In this document: in pieces, positions 1 to 7,884 of the stretch
How positions within the stretch are numbered: the stretch's first letter is position 1
How the letters are laid out: every line of letters starts with the position of its first letter
Assembly: GCA_964538375.1 (NCBI GenBank)
Contig: CAZIFQ010000003.1
Location: forward strand, 62,001 to 126,000
Origin: JAUUZQ01 sp964538375
GTDB taxonomy: Bacteria > Bacteroidota > Bacteroidia > Bacteroidales > GCA-2748055
DNA: 64,000 nucleotides
Reading direction: 5' to 3'
Made by a program: the position numbers and the translations under genes
The notes under the pieces: model-generated
Seen by the model: only the letters and a program-made list of their open reading frames with translations
Databases searched by the model: none
Told to the model about the DNA's origin: nothing

Positions 1-309
1 GTTTCCAAGAGATTTCTCAGCTGCTGCCAGGATATCTTCTGATATATCTGTTATCGGAAGTACCAGTGCTGCCGAAGTTCCAAGGGGATCCAAACCAAGC
101 TCATGTGTTGTGATTTGGGCAAGATCCACTGATAACTTTATGGTAGATTTGGCCTGTTTTAAATCCAGAGTATACGCATACTCAGAAAGGAAATCAAATG
201 ACCTGATAATCAATTTAACTCCCTTTGCATCATATTCTTCGTTGCAAATCTCCAGCAGTTCTTTGTGGGCTTTCTGAAGAATTATCTCAATCTCATCACT
301 TATCTGCAT
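1..309 (-). CDS. relA: RelA-type (p)ppGpp synthetase, N-terminal part only
   Basis: This is the first 103 codons of a gene that runs off the left edge of the window. It starts at the ATG complementary to 307-309. The translation resembles the N-terminal pseudo-hydrolase domain of long RSH proteins. The stretch AALVLPITDISEDIL (about residues 82-96) lines up with the E. coli RelA segment AALLFPLADANVVSEDVL. Hydrolase-competent SpoT/Rel proteins carry an HDxxED motif there. That motif is absent here (PITDIS), so this should be a synthetase-only enzyme making the stringent-response alarmone. The synthetase, TGS and ACT domains would lie outside the window, so the call rests on the N-terminus alone. 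Confidence 0.66.
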   Translation of the reverse strand, partial: MQISDEIEIILQKAHKELLEICNEEYDAKGVKLIIRSFDFLSEYAYTLDLKQAKSTIKLSVDLAQITTHELGLDPLGTSAALVLPITDISEDILAAAEKSLGN

Positions 310-350
310 AATAATCAAGCACTTTCAATACGATTCCAAAGATAAATAAA

Positions 351-635
351 TTAGAATATCTTTTGTTGCAATTTCTCGCTACAAGGCAATATAATTGTAA
401 AGGTACTTCCCTTTCTAAGTTCGCTGGCAATCTCAAGACTTCCATTGTGATGTGCAAGGAATTCTTTAACGAGTGATAAGCCAATTCCTGAACCCTTTTC
501 ATTTTCTGTTCCGTGATGAATAGCTAATATAGAGCCCTGGTAGAGACCGCGCACTTCCTGGTTAGACATGCCAACACCCTGATCCTCAACTATAATGCAG
601 TGTTTCTGAGGTAAAATACTTTGTGTTAAACTTAC
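351..635 (-). pseudogene. Histidine kinase C-terminal remnant (ATPase lid and G2 box)
   Basis: The frame is open for 94 codons and reads as the end of a HATPase_c domain. VEDQGVGM is an N/G1-type box, EKGSGIGLSLVKEF is the G2 box, and GSTFTIILP is the usual closing strand. The dimerisation domain, phospho-histidine and N-box are missing. The frame is closed upstream by a TAG at 636-638 that lies inside the last codons of the neighbouring outer-membrane protein gene. The only ATG (567-569) falls inside the G1 box, so no functional kinase can be made. It is either a fragment left by deletion or a join of unrelated sequences. Upstream and downstream genes are on the same strand. Confidence 0.72.
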
Positions 636-1741
636 CTAAATGTAAATCCGACCCCTGCCGTATGACTTACATACATTGTCTTAGTGAAATCGTAGTGAAC
701 TGTAAAGACTCCCATTTTAAATCTAATTCCCGCATTGATTCTTAATCCACTGTATCCTTCCAGTGCCAGTTCTTCAATTGGATTCTCTTCAATAGTGTAA
801 GTGGTAGATCCAAAATCCGGACTTAAAGGACTAGAAACGACATCATTCACCGGATAATGGCCAAGCATGGCGACTTCTGCCATTGAGCTGGCATACCCGA
901 TTCCTTCATATAAGGTTACTATAGGAAGAGTTTGGGAAGCAATTAAATTGACTGTCCAACCGGAAACAGACATTACAAGAAATTGATCATCCCAGTCGAA
1001 GTCAGGAAATGGATTGATTGTGGCAATTGGATCTATCGCCTGGTGAACTGAAGAGGTAACTTTTGAATAACCACCATGCAGGGCAATATCAATGAATTTT
1101 AATTTCTTTATAATCGGTATCCATTGAGAAATAGAGTGTCTTCCCCCTACTCCCCACATAGCCATTTCACTACCAAAACCAATATCTAAAGCAGGCATGT
1201 AACGAACAGTAAGATCTGTACCTGCTACCAATCCCACTGAAAGCTGCGCCATTGGCAAGGGAACAAAGTCTCTTCCCATTCCATCAGGATGAATATATTT
1301 CGCTAATTCGTATGTTTCTGTTTCACCAGAACTATTTACAACTCCAATGGTGTTAACTATCTCTGGTCTGTCGGTAAGATATCCTACGGCAGTTGGGGCA
1401 TAAGTGGGGTCAGGAAATGGTTCACTTAAACCCAGTACTGTACTTAAATCATATTGCAGTACATCAGTTGGAGCAAAGGCAAAACTAAACATGGCTGATA
1501 TATCAACACCACCTAATTCATGTGGTTTCGCTGTATTGTACCAGCTGCCACTCATGTTTGATCCAATAATATCTGTATAGGGCTGCAAATATTCCTGTAT
1601 TAATATCCTGGCATCACTGTTTGGTCCGTACATAAAATAGAGTGAATTTATCTGCGCTTTTGCATTAAATGAAAACGAACTTATTAATAAAGCACAGACC
1701 AGAATTCCAATATATCGCGTTGTTCTCATAGTATCATTCAT
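632..1741 (-). CDS. Outer-membrane beta-barrel-like protein (DUF6588 type)
   Basis: A 369-residue secreted protein. A signal peptide covers about residues 1-30, with a hydrophobic core ILVCALLISSF and an AKAQ cleavage site. The start could also be Met5, 12 nt downstream. Early in the mature part the pattern WYNTAKPHELGGVDIS matches what I recall of the Bacteroidota DUF6588 family. The rest alternates polar and hydrophobic strands and ends GVGFTFR, with a terminal aromatic-x pattern typical of outer-membrane barrels. Function is unknown. The stop codon sits 3 bp from the point where the truncated kinase frame opens, an abrupt junction. Confidence 0.7.
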   Translation of the reverse strand: MNDTMRTTRYIGILVCALLISSFSFNAKAQINSLYFMYGPNSDARILIQEYLQPYTDIIGSNMSGSWYNTAKPHELGGVDISAMFSFAFAPTDVLQYDLSTVLGLSEPFPDPTYAPTAVGYLTDRPEIVNTIGVVNSSGETETYELAKYIHPDGMGRDFVPLPMAQLSVGLVAGTDLTVRYMPALDIGFGSEMAMWGVGGRHSISQWIPIIKKLKFIDIALHGGYSKVTSSVHQAIDPIATINPFPDFDWDDQFLVMSVSGWTVNLIASQTLPIVTLYEGIGYASSMAEVAMLGHYPVNDVVSSPLSPDFGSTTYTIEENPIEELALEGYSGLRINAGIRFKMGVFTVHYDFTKTMYVSHTAGVGFTFR

Positions 1742-1837
1742 TAATTAAACGCTTCAAAATTAGGAAAAATACCGGGATAGTTTTTTTCTGATTATCAACA
1801 AGAAGTAAAAAATATTTTCGTGGCAATTTATTTACCC

Positions 1838-1845
1838 TAAATTTG
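1838..1845 (+). promoter_or_regulatory. -7 box of rarA, leaderless arrangement
   Basis: TAAATTTG matches the Bacteroidota -7 consensus TAnnTTTG and ends only 5 nt before the rarA ATG. Transcription would begin at or next to the start codon. No clear -33 TTTG is seen, though TTTTCG lies about 20 nt upstream. Confidence 0.5.
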
Positions 1846-1850
1846 TTCTG

Positions 1851-3167
1851 ATGGAACAGAAAATCCAACTTCCTAATCAACCGCTTGCAGATCGTATGCG
1901 TCCAACCAGCTTCGATGACTATACCGGGCAATCTCATCTTGTTGGTAAAGATGCAGTTATTCGTACTATGGTTGAAGCCGGATCACTTAGTTCCTTCATT
2001 CTATGGGGTCCTCCGGGAGTGGGGAAAACCACGCTTGCTACGATCATATCGCAACAGTTAAAAAGGCCCTTCTACTCACTCTCAGCCGTAAATTCAGGAG
2101 TTAAAGATGTTCGGGAGACTATCGATAAGGCCAAAAAGCAACAATTCTTCAATCAACCCAACCCTGTTTTGTTCATCGATGAAATACACCGCTTTAGTAA
2201 GTCGCAGCAAGATAGCTTATTAGGCGCTGTTGAAGCAGGTATTGTAACACTGATTGGCGCTACTACAGAAAATCCCTCTTTTGAGGTTATCTCTCCCCTC
2301 CTCTCCAGGTGCCAGGTATATATACTGAATTCTTTGAACAAAGATGAATTGATTTACCTGGTTGATCATGCTTTAAAAAAAGACGCTTACCTGAAAAAGA
2401 TAAAGGTGAAGGTAGAAGAGTACGAGGCGATGCTTCAGTATTCAGGCGGAGATGCGAGAAAGCTATATAATACACTGGAACTCGTATTGCGTTCAGAGAA
2501 TGCTTCAAGCAATGATATAATTGTAATAACTAACGACAAGGTGAAGGAGCGCTTGCAGCAAAACATGGCCATTTATGATAAAAATGGTGAGCTGCATTAC
2601 GATATTATTTCTGCCTTCATAAAATCTATCCGTGGTGGTGATCCCGATGCTGCGGTATATTGGATGGCCCGCATGCTTGATGGTGGTGAAGATATTAAAT
2701 TTATTGCCAGGCGGCTTGTTATACTTGCCGCAGAGGATATTGGACTGGCAAATCCCAATGCCCTGCTGATGGCGAATTCATGTTTTCAGTCCATTCATGT
2801 AATTGGTATGCCGGAGGCCAGGATAATATTATCTGAAACAGCCATTTATTTAGCTACTTCTCCCAAGAGCAATTCCTGCTACCGGGCCATAGATGAGGCC
2901 CTGGCTGAAGTGAAGAAAAGCGGAAATTTGCCTGTTCCACTTCACCTGAGAAATGCACCTACCAAGCTGATGAAAGAGATTGGTTATGGTAAAGATTATA
3001 AGTATGCCCACAGCTATGATGGTAATTTTATTGCCGATCAGTTCCTCCCTGATGATTTACAGGACAAACAATTTTATGCGCCGGGAAAGAATTCCAGGGA
3101 GAAGGATATTCAGGAGAATCTGAAACAGGCATGGAAAGACAAAAAGAATTATGACAAACAAGATTAA
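1851..3167 (+). CDS. rarA: Replication-associated recombination protein A (RarA/MgsA)
   Basis: A 438-residue AAA+ ATPase of the clamp-loader clade that acts at stalled forks and gaps with SSB. The Walker A motif GPPGVGKT is at residues 53-60 and the Walker B VLFIDEIHRF at 106-115. Sensor 1 (GATTENPSFE) and an arginine-finger region (LLSRC) follow. The C-terminal half carries the family's tetramerisation domain, with GGDPDAAVYWMARML and AAEDIGLANP. Length is normal. The last 17 nt overlap kdsA, so the two are co-transcribed and possibly translationally coupled. The start follows a -7 box directly. Confidence 0.95.
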   Translation: MEQKIQLPNQPLADRMRPTSFDDYTGQSHLVGKDAVIRTMVEAGSLSSFILWGPPGVGKTTLATIISQQLKRPFYSLSAVNSGVKDVRETIDKAKKQQFFNQPNPVLFIDEIHRFSKSQQDSLLGAVEAGIVTLIGATTENPSFEVISPLLSRCQVYILNSLNKDELIYLVDHALKKDAYLKKIKVKVEEYEAMLQYSGGDARKLYNTLELVLRSENASSNDIIVITNDKVKERLQQNMAIYDKNGELHYDIISAFIKSIRGGDPDAAVYWMARMLDGGEDIKFIARRLVILAAEDIGLANPNALLMANSCFQSIHVIGMPEARIILSETAIYLATSPKSNSCYRAIDEALAEVKKSGNLPVPLHLRNAPTKLMKEIGYGKDYKYAHSYDGNFIADQFLPDDLQDKQFYAPGKNSREKDIQENLKQAWKDKKNYDKQD

Positions 3168-3996
3168 TGAATTTGACCTGGGTAAGTATTTTCCGGGTAT
3201 TGAAAAAAGTAGTTTTAACAACTTCTTCCTTTTCGCGGGTCCTTGCGTTGTAGAGGACAGGGAGATGGTCATGCAAACTGCAAAACGCATTAATGAGATT
3301 GCAAGGAAGCTGGAGATTCCTTTTGTATTCAAGGCATCGTACAGGAAAGCAAACCGTTCACGAATTGATTCATTTACAGGTATTGGTGATAAGGATGCTT
3401 TAAACCTGCTGGCTAAGGTGAGTGAAACATTCAATGTACCGGTAATCACAGACATACATTCTGCCTCTGATGCCAAATTTGCAGCTGCCTATGTCGATGT
3501 TTTGCAGATTCCGGCTTTTTTGTGCAGACAGACAGACATTCTTATTGCTGCAGCAAAAACGGGTAAGACCGTTGCCATAAAAAAAGGACAATTTCTTTCC
3601 CCGGAAGCCATGCAGTTTGCTGTAGATAAAATAAGGGAATCTGGAAATGACAAAGTGATGATTACTGAACGGGGATCCATGTTTGGCTACCATGACCTGG
3701 TCATTGATTACAGGGGAATTCCTGTCATGCAATCTTTTGATGTTCCGGTAGTACTCGATATTACTCATTCACTTCAGGAACCCAATCAGAAGTCTGGTGT
3801 AACAGGCGGGAGACCAGAGATGATTGAAACCATTGCTCGTGCAGGGATTGCAGCAGGAGCAGATGGGATTTTCATTGAAACTCATCCTTCGCCTGAAAAA
3901 GCGAAATCTGATGGAGCCAATATGCTTCCGCTGGATCAATTAGAGGATCTTCTGACAAAATTAGTAGCGCTGAGAAGAACTATACTTTCTTTTTAA
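3151..3996 (+). CDS. kdsA: 3-deoxy-8-phosphooctulonate synthase, metal-dependent type
   Basis: Condenses phosphoenolpyruvate with arabinose 5-phosphate to Kdo-8-phosphate, the first committed step to the Kdo of the LPS inner core. The 281 residues are colinear with KdsA proteins (KANRSRIDSFTG, IPAFLCRQTD, VAIKKGQF, DITHS). Cys32 in AGPC, with His206, Glu243 and Asp254, occupies the metal-ligand positions known from the Aquifex enzyme. The metal-independent E. coli type has Asn in place of that Cys. The gene begins inside the end of rarA, and the overlap supports this start. The N-terminal extension of about 22 residues before the barrel is normal for the family. Confidence 0.95.
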   Translation: MTNKINEFDLGKYFPGIEKSSFNNFFLFAGPCVVEDREMVMQTAKRINEIARKLEIPFVFKASYRKANRSRIDSFTGIGDKDALNLLAKVSETFNVPVITDIHSASDAKFAAAYVDVLQIPAFLCRQTDILIAAAKTGKTVAIKKGQFLSPEAMQFAVDKIRESGNDKVMITERGSMFGYHDLVIDYRGIPVMQSFDVPVVLDITHSLQEPNQKSGVTGGRPEMIETIARAGIAAGADGIFIETHPSPEKAKSDGANMLPLDQLEDLLTKLVALRRTILSF

Positions 3997-4022
3997 GCGT
4001 TAGTATTAGAAATAACATTTGT

Positions 4023-4736
4023 ATGAAAAACCTATCAATACTCATAGCACTTACATTTTTATCTTCCCTACTAAGCGCACAAAACATAGATGATATACTG
4101 GCAAAAACCAATGCAGCTATTGGTGCAGATGCCAGGGCAAAGATTTCGTATATGCAGATCGGCGGTTATGTAGTTATGACCGGAACAGAATCCAGGATGC
4201 CATTCAAGCTACAGCAGGCAAATCCAAATAAAATAAGAATTGAGACCACGGTATTCGGAATGAAGGTCATACAAACCTATGATGGAATTAGTGCCTGGAT
4301 GCTGAATCCATTACAGGGTATGGAAGCCAAAAAAGCAGATACCGAAGACATGGCATTTATCTCCGCCACAACTGCAATTAACGGTCCATTTATTGGACGC
4401 GCTGATGAGAGAACACCTAGTTATGTCGGGGCCAAAGAATACAAAGAAAGTTCCTGTTATGTGCTTAGGATAACAAAAACTATGGAGGAACATATTGATT
4501 ATTATATAGATAGCACAACTTACATGATCGATTATATCAGGTATGAATATAAAAAGAACGGAGGTTGGTATAGCATGGAATATAAAGTTGAGAATTACAG
4601 CGATTTTGAGGGAGCGAAATTCCCGGAGGAGATCACGGTCTATATCAACGGCGTGGAGATGACATCTCTCTTTGTAACAAAAGTGAAAGTTTTGACAGAG
4701 ATGGATGATAAATTATTTAAGAAGCCATTATACTAA
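4023..4736 (+). CDS. LolA-like outer-membrane lipoprotein-sorting protein
   Basis: A 237-residue exported protein. The signal peptide spans residues 1-19 (hydrophobic core SILIALTFLSSLL, then SAQ). The mature part resembles the half-open-barrel LolA/LolB family: an N-terminal helix (DDILAKTNAAIGA), then a long run of beta strands with PFKLQQANPNKIRIE and QTYDG. Members carry lipoproteins or other lipids across the periplasm. Many Bacteroidota paralogues have unknown cargo, so no lolA symbol is given. It follows kdsA by 26 nt and is closed by a strong terminator, consistent with a rarA-kdsA-lolA-like transcript for envelope functions. Confidence 0.72.
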   Translation: MKNLSILIALTFLSSLLSAQNIDDILAKTNAAIGADARAKISYMQIGGYVVMTGTESRMPFKLQQANPNKIRIETTVFGMKVIQTYDGISAWMLNPLQGMEAKKADTEDMAFISATTAINGPFIGRADERTPSYVGAKEYKESSCYVLRITKTMEEHIDYYIDSTTYMIDYIRYEYKKNGGWYSMEYKVENYSDFEGAKFPEEITVYINGVEMTSLFVTKVKVLTEMDDKLFKKPLY

Positions 4737-4741
4737 AAGCA

Positions 4742-4770
4742 AAAACGGGGATTTCTCCCCGTTTTTTTTT
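4742..4770 (+). terminator. Rho-independent terminator, usable in both directions
   Basis: The stem AAACGGGG/CCCCGTTT has a 6-nt loop (ATTTCT) and is followed by nine T on the plus strand. On the minus strand the same stem is followed by TTTTTGCTTTT. It can end the lolA-like transcript and also the RNase P RNA read from the opposite side. Confidence 0.9.
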
Positions 4771-4771
4771 G

Positions 4772-5103
4772 TAAGCAGTCCTGTAAGCCAGGTTCTGTAT
4801 CCCAACACAAAATCGGGATCTCTATCATTTATCTAAGCGGCCTACCCCCCGACACGAGCGGGTCGCTCTTAACTGTCGGTATACATGGCCTTTCACCCCG
4901 TAAGACAAGCAGCTATAACGGTTACCCGCTATACTGGTGGGCTTTTACCCCACCTTCTCACCCGTTCTCCACAAAAGCAGAGTGGTTATTTTCTTCCCTG
5001 TTTCTATACCCTCACGGATATCTGTCTTTCAGCAGTACGGTACCCTGTGTTGCCCGGACTTTCCTTCCCGATTTGCATCGAGACGATAGAGCGGACTGCT
5101 TAT
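4772..5103 (-). ncRNA. rnpB: RNase P RNA, class A
   Basis: The catalytic RNA of RNase P, which matures tRNA 5' ends. Read on the minus strand, it has the conserved GGAAAGTCCGGGC block near the 5' end (about 5046-5073) and ACAGAACCTGGCTTA near the 3' end (4786-4800). The family's universal core GGGTGAGAAGGTGGG is at about 4940-4970. The ends pair perfectly as helix P1: TAAGCAGTCC (5' end) with GGACTGCTTA (3' end), which sets the boundaries. The length of about 330 nt is normal. A bidirectional terminator lies just beyond the 3' end. Confidence 0.96.
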
Positions 5104-5126
5104 TAGTTGCAAAGATACACATTTAG

Positions 5127-6134
5127 TTAGATGATCACCATTGTCGCTCCGTAGCCATACTCTTTAAAGGAGGTATCCTGGTAGCGCACCTTTTTATATT
5201 CAGTGTCGAGAATTTTCCTAAGCTCATACTTGAGTTTTCCGTTTCCAACCCCATGAATAAAAACAATCCTTCTGTTTTTATGAATGATGGCAGTTTCAAG
5301 TGTGGTTCTGAATCTGGATAGCTGAATATCAAGTATTTGAGCATTATCCATGTTGGAATGATCATCTACAAGATTTTCAATATGAAGATCGACTTCTTCA
5401 GGGCCTCCTTCTACAACGACCTTCTCCTTCTTCTTAACATCTCCTTTACTTAGCATTGCTTTTTTAAGTTCCTCAGGATCAATCAGCATCTTTTCCTCTT
5501 TTGGAGCTTTCCAATCGTGAATGGTAAACAAAATTCCCTTTTCGTGGAAATAATCATTCTCTATTCTTCTGCCTGCATCATACATTTCTGCTGCCTGGAA
5601 TTTAACAAGCATATCTATAGGCGCCAGGTGTCGAAAGGGTCCGTGGTTATACAAAATGATTTGGATACTGAAGTTTTCTTCATCGCTAAGCTGACTTGGT
5701 TGGTAATTTCGTAAAAGAATTTTTATACCCGGCTCCAACTCACCCTGGTGGTAAATAACTTGCTCTCCTTCCTTCTCACTGGAAATGACATATTTAAGAA
5801 AATATGAGGAGCTGTTGATGAGGTAAGTAGAAAAACCTGAACTGGTTTCCTCAGGCATGAAGGCAAAGATAATTTCCTCATCATCCACCTGTGTTTGTTC
5901 ATTGATTAATACCTGTGGTATTTCAATTTCCCTATTTGCTGTCTGATAAACTACCGCTGGCTCTTTTTCTCCACTGTAATTGCCACCACTCAGCACAAGG
6001 TCCTTTAATAATACAGGAACCTCAAAGCCATCTTCAATTTGCACCAATGCTTTGTTTTTATCTATAATCCCGACTACTTCTCCGCTTCCTGTATCATTAA
6101 GGAATTTGACCTTATCTCCAACTTTAATTTTCAT
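5127..6134 (-). CDS. DUF2027/Smr-domain protein (MutS2-like C-terminus)
   Basis: A 335-residue cytoplasmic protein. The N-terminal part (MKIKVGDKVKFLNDTGSGEV) is a small beta-barrel resembling the KOW/SH3-like start of MutS2. The middle holds the DUF2027 beta-rich region. The C-terminal 90 residues form a Smr domain, with VDLHIENL and the HGVGNGKLKYEL motif. Smr domains are nucleases or nucleic-acid binders, seen for example in ribosome rescue. The substrate of this family is not known to me. I use the second Met at 6134, because an upstream ATG at 6152 overlaps the -7 box. It is divergent from queA. Confidence 0.82.
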   Translation of the reverse strand: MKIKVGDKVKFLNDTGSGEVVGIIDKNKALVQIEDGFEVPVLLKDLVLSGGNYSGEKEPAVVYQTANREIEIPQVLINEQTQVDDEEIIFAFMPEETSSGFSTYLINSSSYFLKYVISSEKEGEQVIYHQGELEPGIKILLRNYQPSQLSDEENFSIQIILYNHGPFRHLAPIDMLVKFQAAEMYDAGRRIENDYFHEKGILFTIHDWKAPKEEKMLIDPEELKKAMLSKGDVKKKEKVVVEGGPEEVDLHIENLVDDHSNMDNAQILDIQLSRFRTTLETAIIHKNRRIVFIHGVGNGKLKYELRKILDTEYKKVRYQDTSFKEYGYGATMVII

Positions 6135-6149
6135 TTCTCTTATTTTGTA

Positions 6150-6157
6150 CAAATTTA
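6150..6157 (-). promoter_or_regulatory. -7 box for the Smr-domain gene
   Basis: TAAATTTG on the minus strand, 15 nt before the ATG at 6134. It lies back to back with the queA -7 box, leaving only 2 bp between them. Confidence 0.55.
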
Positions 6158-6159
6158 GC

Positions 6160-6167
6160 TAATTTTG
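6160..6167 (+). promoter_or_regulatory. -7 box for queA
   Basis: TAATTTTG fits TAnnTTTG and lies 18 nt before the queA ATG at 6186. It overlaps an upstream in-frame ATG at 6165, which argues against that earlier start. Confidence 0.55.
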
Positions 6168-6185
6168 CTTGCCCAAAACGTAAAA

Positions 6186-7403
6186 ATGTCAAAACCGGTT
6201 TCTATATCGATCGCTGAGTACAATTATCAACTTCCCGATGAAAGAATTGCTAAATATCCCCTTGCTTTAAGGGATCATTCCAATCTTCTTATTTATGAGA
6301 ATGGAAAGATTTCAAAGAAGCAGTTTTTCAATCTCACTGATTTGCTTGATGCCAATGATCAACTTTTTTTTAATACTACACGGGTTATACAGGCAAGACT
6401 GGAATTCTCGAAATCCACAGGAGCAAGAATAGAAATATTTTGTCTTGAGCCCTATTTACCAGCTGATTACCAGGTTTCTTTTGCTTCCTGCAAAGCTGTG
6501 GAATGGAAATGCCTGATTGGAAATGCAAAGAAATGGAAACAGGGTAAACTATCCTTTATAATTGAGATATCAGGCATCCAGGTACCCTTTCATGCGGAGA
6601 AAGTTGGAATGGCAGAAGATAAATATATCGTAAGGTTTAGCTGGGACAATGAAAAGTACACATTTGCAGAGCTGCTGGAGAGTGCCGGGAGCACTCCTAT
6701 TCCACCCTATTTAAAGAGAGATGCAGAATTGTCTGATGCAGGAAATTATCAGACTGTTTATGCGCAATTCAACGGATCAGTTGCAGCACCCACAGCCGGA
6801 CTTCATTTCACAGACAAGATATTAGAAAGCATTAGCAAGAAGGGCATAGATACAAATTATCTAACGCTACATGTTGGGGCCGGTACATTTATTCCGGTGA
6901 AGGAAGAAAATGCGGTCATGCATAATATGCACGAGGAGTTGGTAACCGTAACAAAAGAGCTATTGCAGTCGGTACTGGAAAAGAAAAGGAAGATTGCAGT
7001 TGGAACCACGAGTGTCAGAAGCTTGGAATCATTATATTGGCTTGGAGTTCAAACTATTGAAGAAGAGGGATTTAGTTTTGAAGACCTGGTACTTCCACAA
7101 TGGCTGGCTTATGAATTGCCCCAGGATTATTCACTTGAAGTATCGCTAAATTCACTGCTGCGAAAAATGGAAGAAAAAGGTTTAGAATCCTTCAGCTTCT
7201 ATACCCAAATAATGGTCACGCCTGGGTATATATTCAGGGTGATAGACGGCTTGATCACCAATTTCCATCAGCCCAAAAGCACCTTGTTGTTATTAATAGC
7301 AGCAGTTGTTGGGGACGATTGGAAAAATATTTACCGATTCGCCATGGAGAATGATTTTCGCTTTCTGAGTTATGGAGATAGTTCCTTGTTATTGAAGCAA
7401 TAA
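6186..7403 (+). CDS. queA: QueA family S-adenosylmethionine:tRNA ribosyltransferase-isomerase
   Basis: Transfers and isomerises the ribosyl group of S-adenosylmethionine onto 7-aminomethyl-7-deazaguanine in tRNA, the penultimate step of queuosine synthesis. The 405-residue sequence has the family landmarks YNYQLPDERIAKYP, LFFNTTRVIQARL, GSVAAPTAGLHF, LHVGAGTFIPV, AVGTTSVRSLES and NFHQPKSTLLLL. It is longer and more divergent than the E. coli enzyme (356 aa), as is common for a Bacteroidota subgroup, so a related activity cannot be excluded. The start at 6186 follows its -7 box by 18 nt. It is a single-gene unit divergent from the Smr gene. Confidence 0.85.
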   Translation: MSKPVSISIAEYNYQLPDERIAKYPLALRDHSNLLIYENGKISKKQFFNLTDLLDANDQLFFNTTRVIQARLEFSKSTGARIEIFCLEPYLPADYQVSFASCKAVEWKCLIGNAKKWKQGKLSFIIEISGIQVPFHAEKVGMAEDKYIVRFSWDNEKYTFAELLESAGSTPIPPYLKRDAELSDAGNYQTVYAQFNGSVAAPTAGLHFTDKILESISKKGIDTNYLTLHVGAGTFIPVKEENAVMHNMHEELVTVTKELLQSVLEKKRKIAVGTTSVRSLESLYWLGVQTIEEEGFSFEDLVLPQWLAYELPQDYSLEVSLNSLLRKMEEKGLESFSFYTQIMVTPGYIFRVIDGLITNFHQPKSTLLLLIAAVVGDDWKNIYRFAMENDFRFLSYGDSSLLLKQ

Positions 7404-7414
7404 GGAACCCTTAG

Positions 7415-7440
7415 ACTATATACTTCGACTATATACTTCG
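7415..7440 (+). repeat. 13-bp tandem duplication
   Basis: ACTATATACTTCG occurs twice head to tail in the gap between queA and the cold-shock gene. No function is evident. It may be a recent slippage product next to the dispersed element at 7458. Confidence 0.6.
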
Positions 7441-7457
7441 ACAACAAATTTCGATGA

Positions 7458-7481
7458 CTCAGCATAATACCGAGGGACCGA
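7458..7481 (+). repeat. Dispersed intergenic element, copy A
   Basis: The 24-bp core CTCAGCATAATACCGAGGGA plus CCGA matches 20 of 24 positions with a copy at 39846-39869. Both lie between genes and are preceded by ATTTCG. It looks like a short dispersed repeat of the CTTCGACA...CTCAGCAT kind found in many bacterial genomes. Confidence 0.45.
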
Positions 7482-7557
7482 TGGAAGAAATTTGAATAAA
7501 TTTAGCATAGAATTAAATTTAAGTAACATAAAACAAGCTGATTATAAGATTTAATTG

Positions 7558-7565
7558 TAGCTTTG
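7558..7565 (+). promoter_or_regulatory. -7 box of the cold-shock gene
   Basis: TAGCTTTG fits TAnnTTTG and lies 22 nt before the ATG at 7588. No TTTG is visible at the expected -33 position. Confidence 0.45.
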
Positions 7566-7587
7566 TAGTTCATTAAAAATTAATACC

Positions 7588-7779
7588 ATGAGTAACGGAA
7601 CAGTAAAATTTTTCAACAGGTCTAAAGGTTTTGGATTTATAACCCCGGATGAAGGCAACAAAGATATATTTGTCCATCAAAACGGATTGGTTGATGAAAT
7701 AAACGAAGGAGACAAAGTAAGCTATGATGTGGAGGAAGGTCCAAAAGGATTGAACGCATTGAATGTCAAAATAATATAG
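7588..7779 (+). CDS. Cold-shock domain protein (CspA family)
   Basis: A 63-residue single cold-shock domain, an OB-fold that binds single-stranded RNA or DNA and melts secondary structure. RNP1 (KGFGFI, residues 13-18) and RNP2 (DIFVHQ, 26-31) are intact, and the start MSNGTVKFFN is canonical. It is monocistronic, with its own -7 box and terminator. The leader is short (about 20 nt), so the long cold-box leader of E. coli cspA is not present. Whether it responds to cold cannot be read from the sequence. Confidence 0.95.
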   Translation: MSNGTVKFFNRSKGFGFITPDEGNKDIFVHQNGLVDEINEGDKVSYDVEEGPKGLNALNVKII

Positions 7780-7807
7780 ATATATTTTTGATTTTCCAGC
7801 ATTCCAT

Positions 7808-7838
7808 AGCCTGTCTTAGTTGATGGGCTTTTTTTTTG
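7808..7838 (+). terminator. Terminator of the cold-shock gene
   Basis: A short AGCC/GGCT stem with a loop of about 14 nt is followed by nine T. The stem is weak but sits directly after the gene. Confidence 0.6.
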
Positions 7839-7884
7839 TTTCAAAGTGTCTTACGCTGAAGGAAGAGAACAATATTTAGTGGGC

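Noticed and set aside
3057..3476. Minus-strand frame of 139 codons across the rarA-kdsA overlap
   Set aside because: Antisense shadow of two well-conserved genes with no family resemblance.
4885..5106. Plus-strand open frame of 73 codons
   Set aside because: It lies inside RNase P RNA, whose conserved blocks and P1 helix explain the region.
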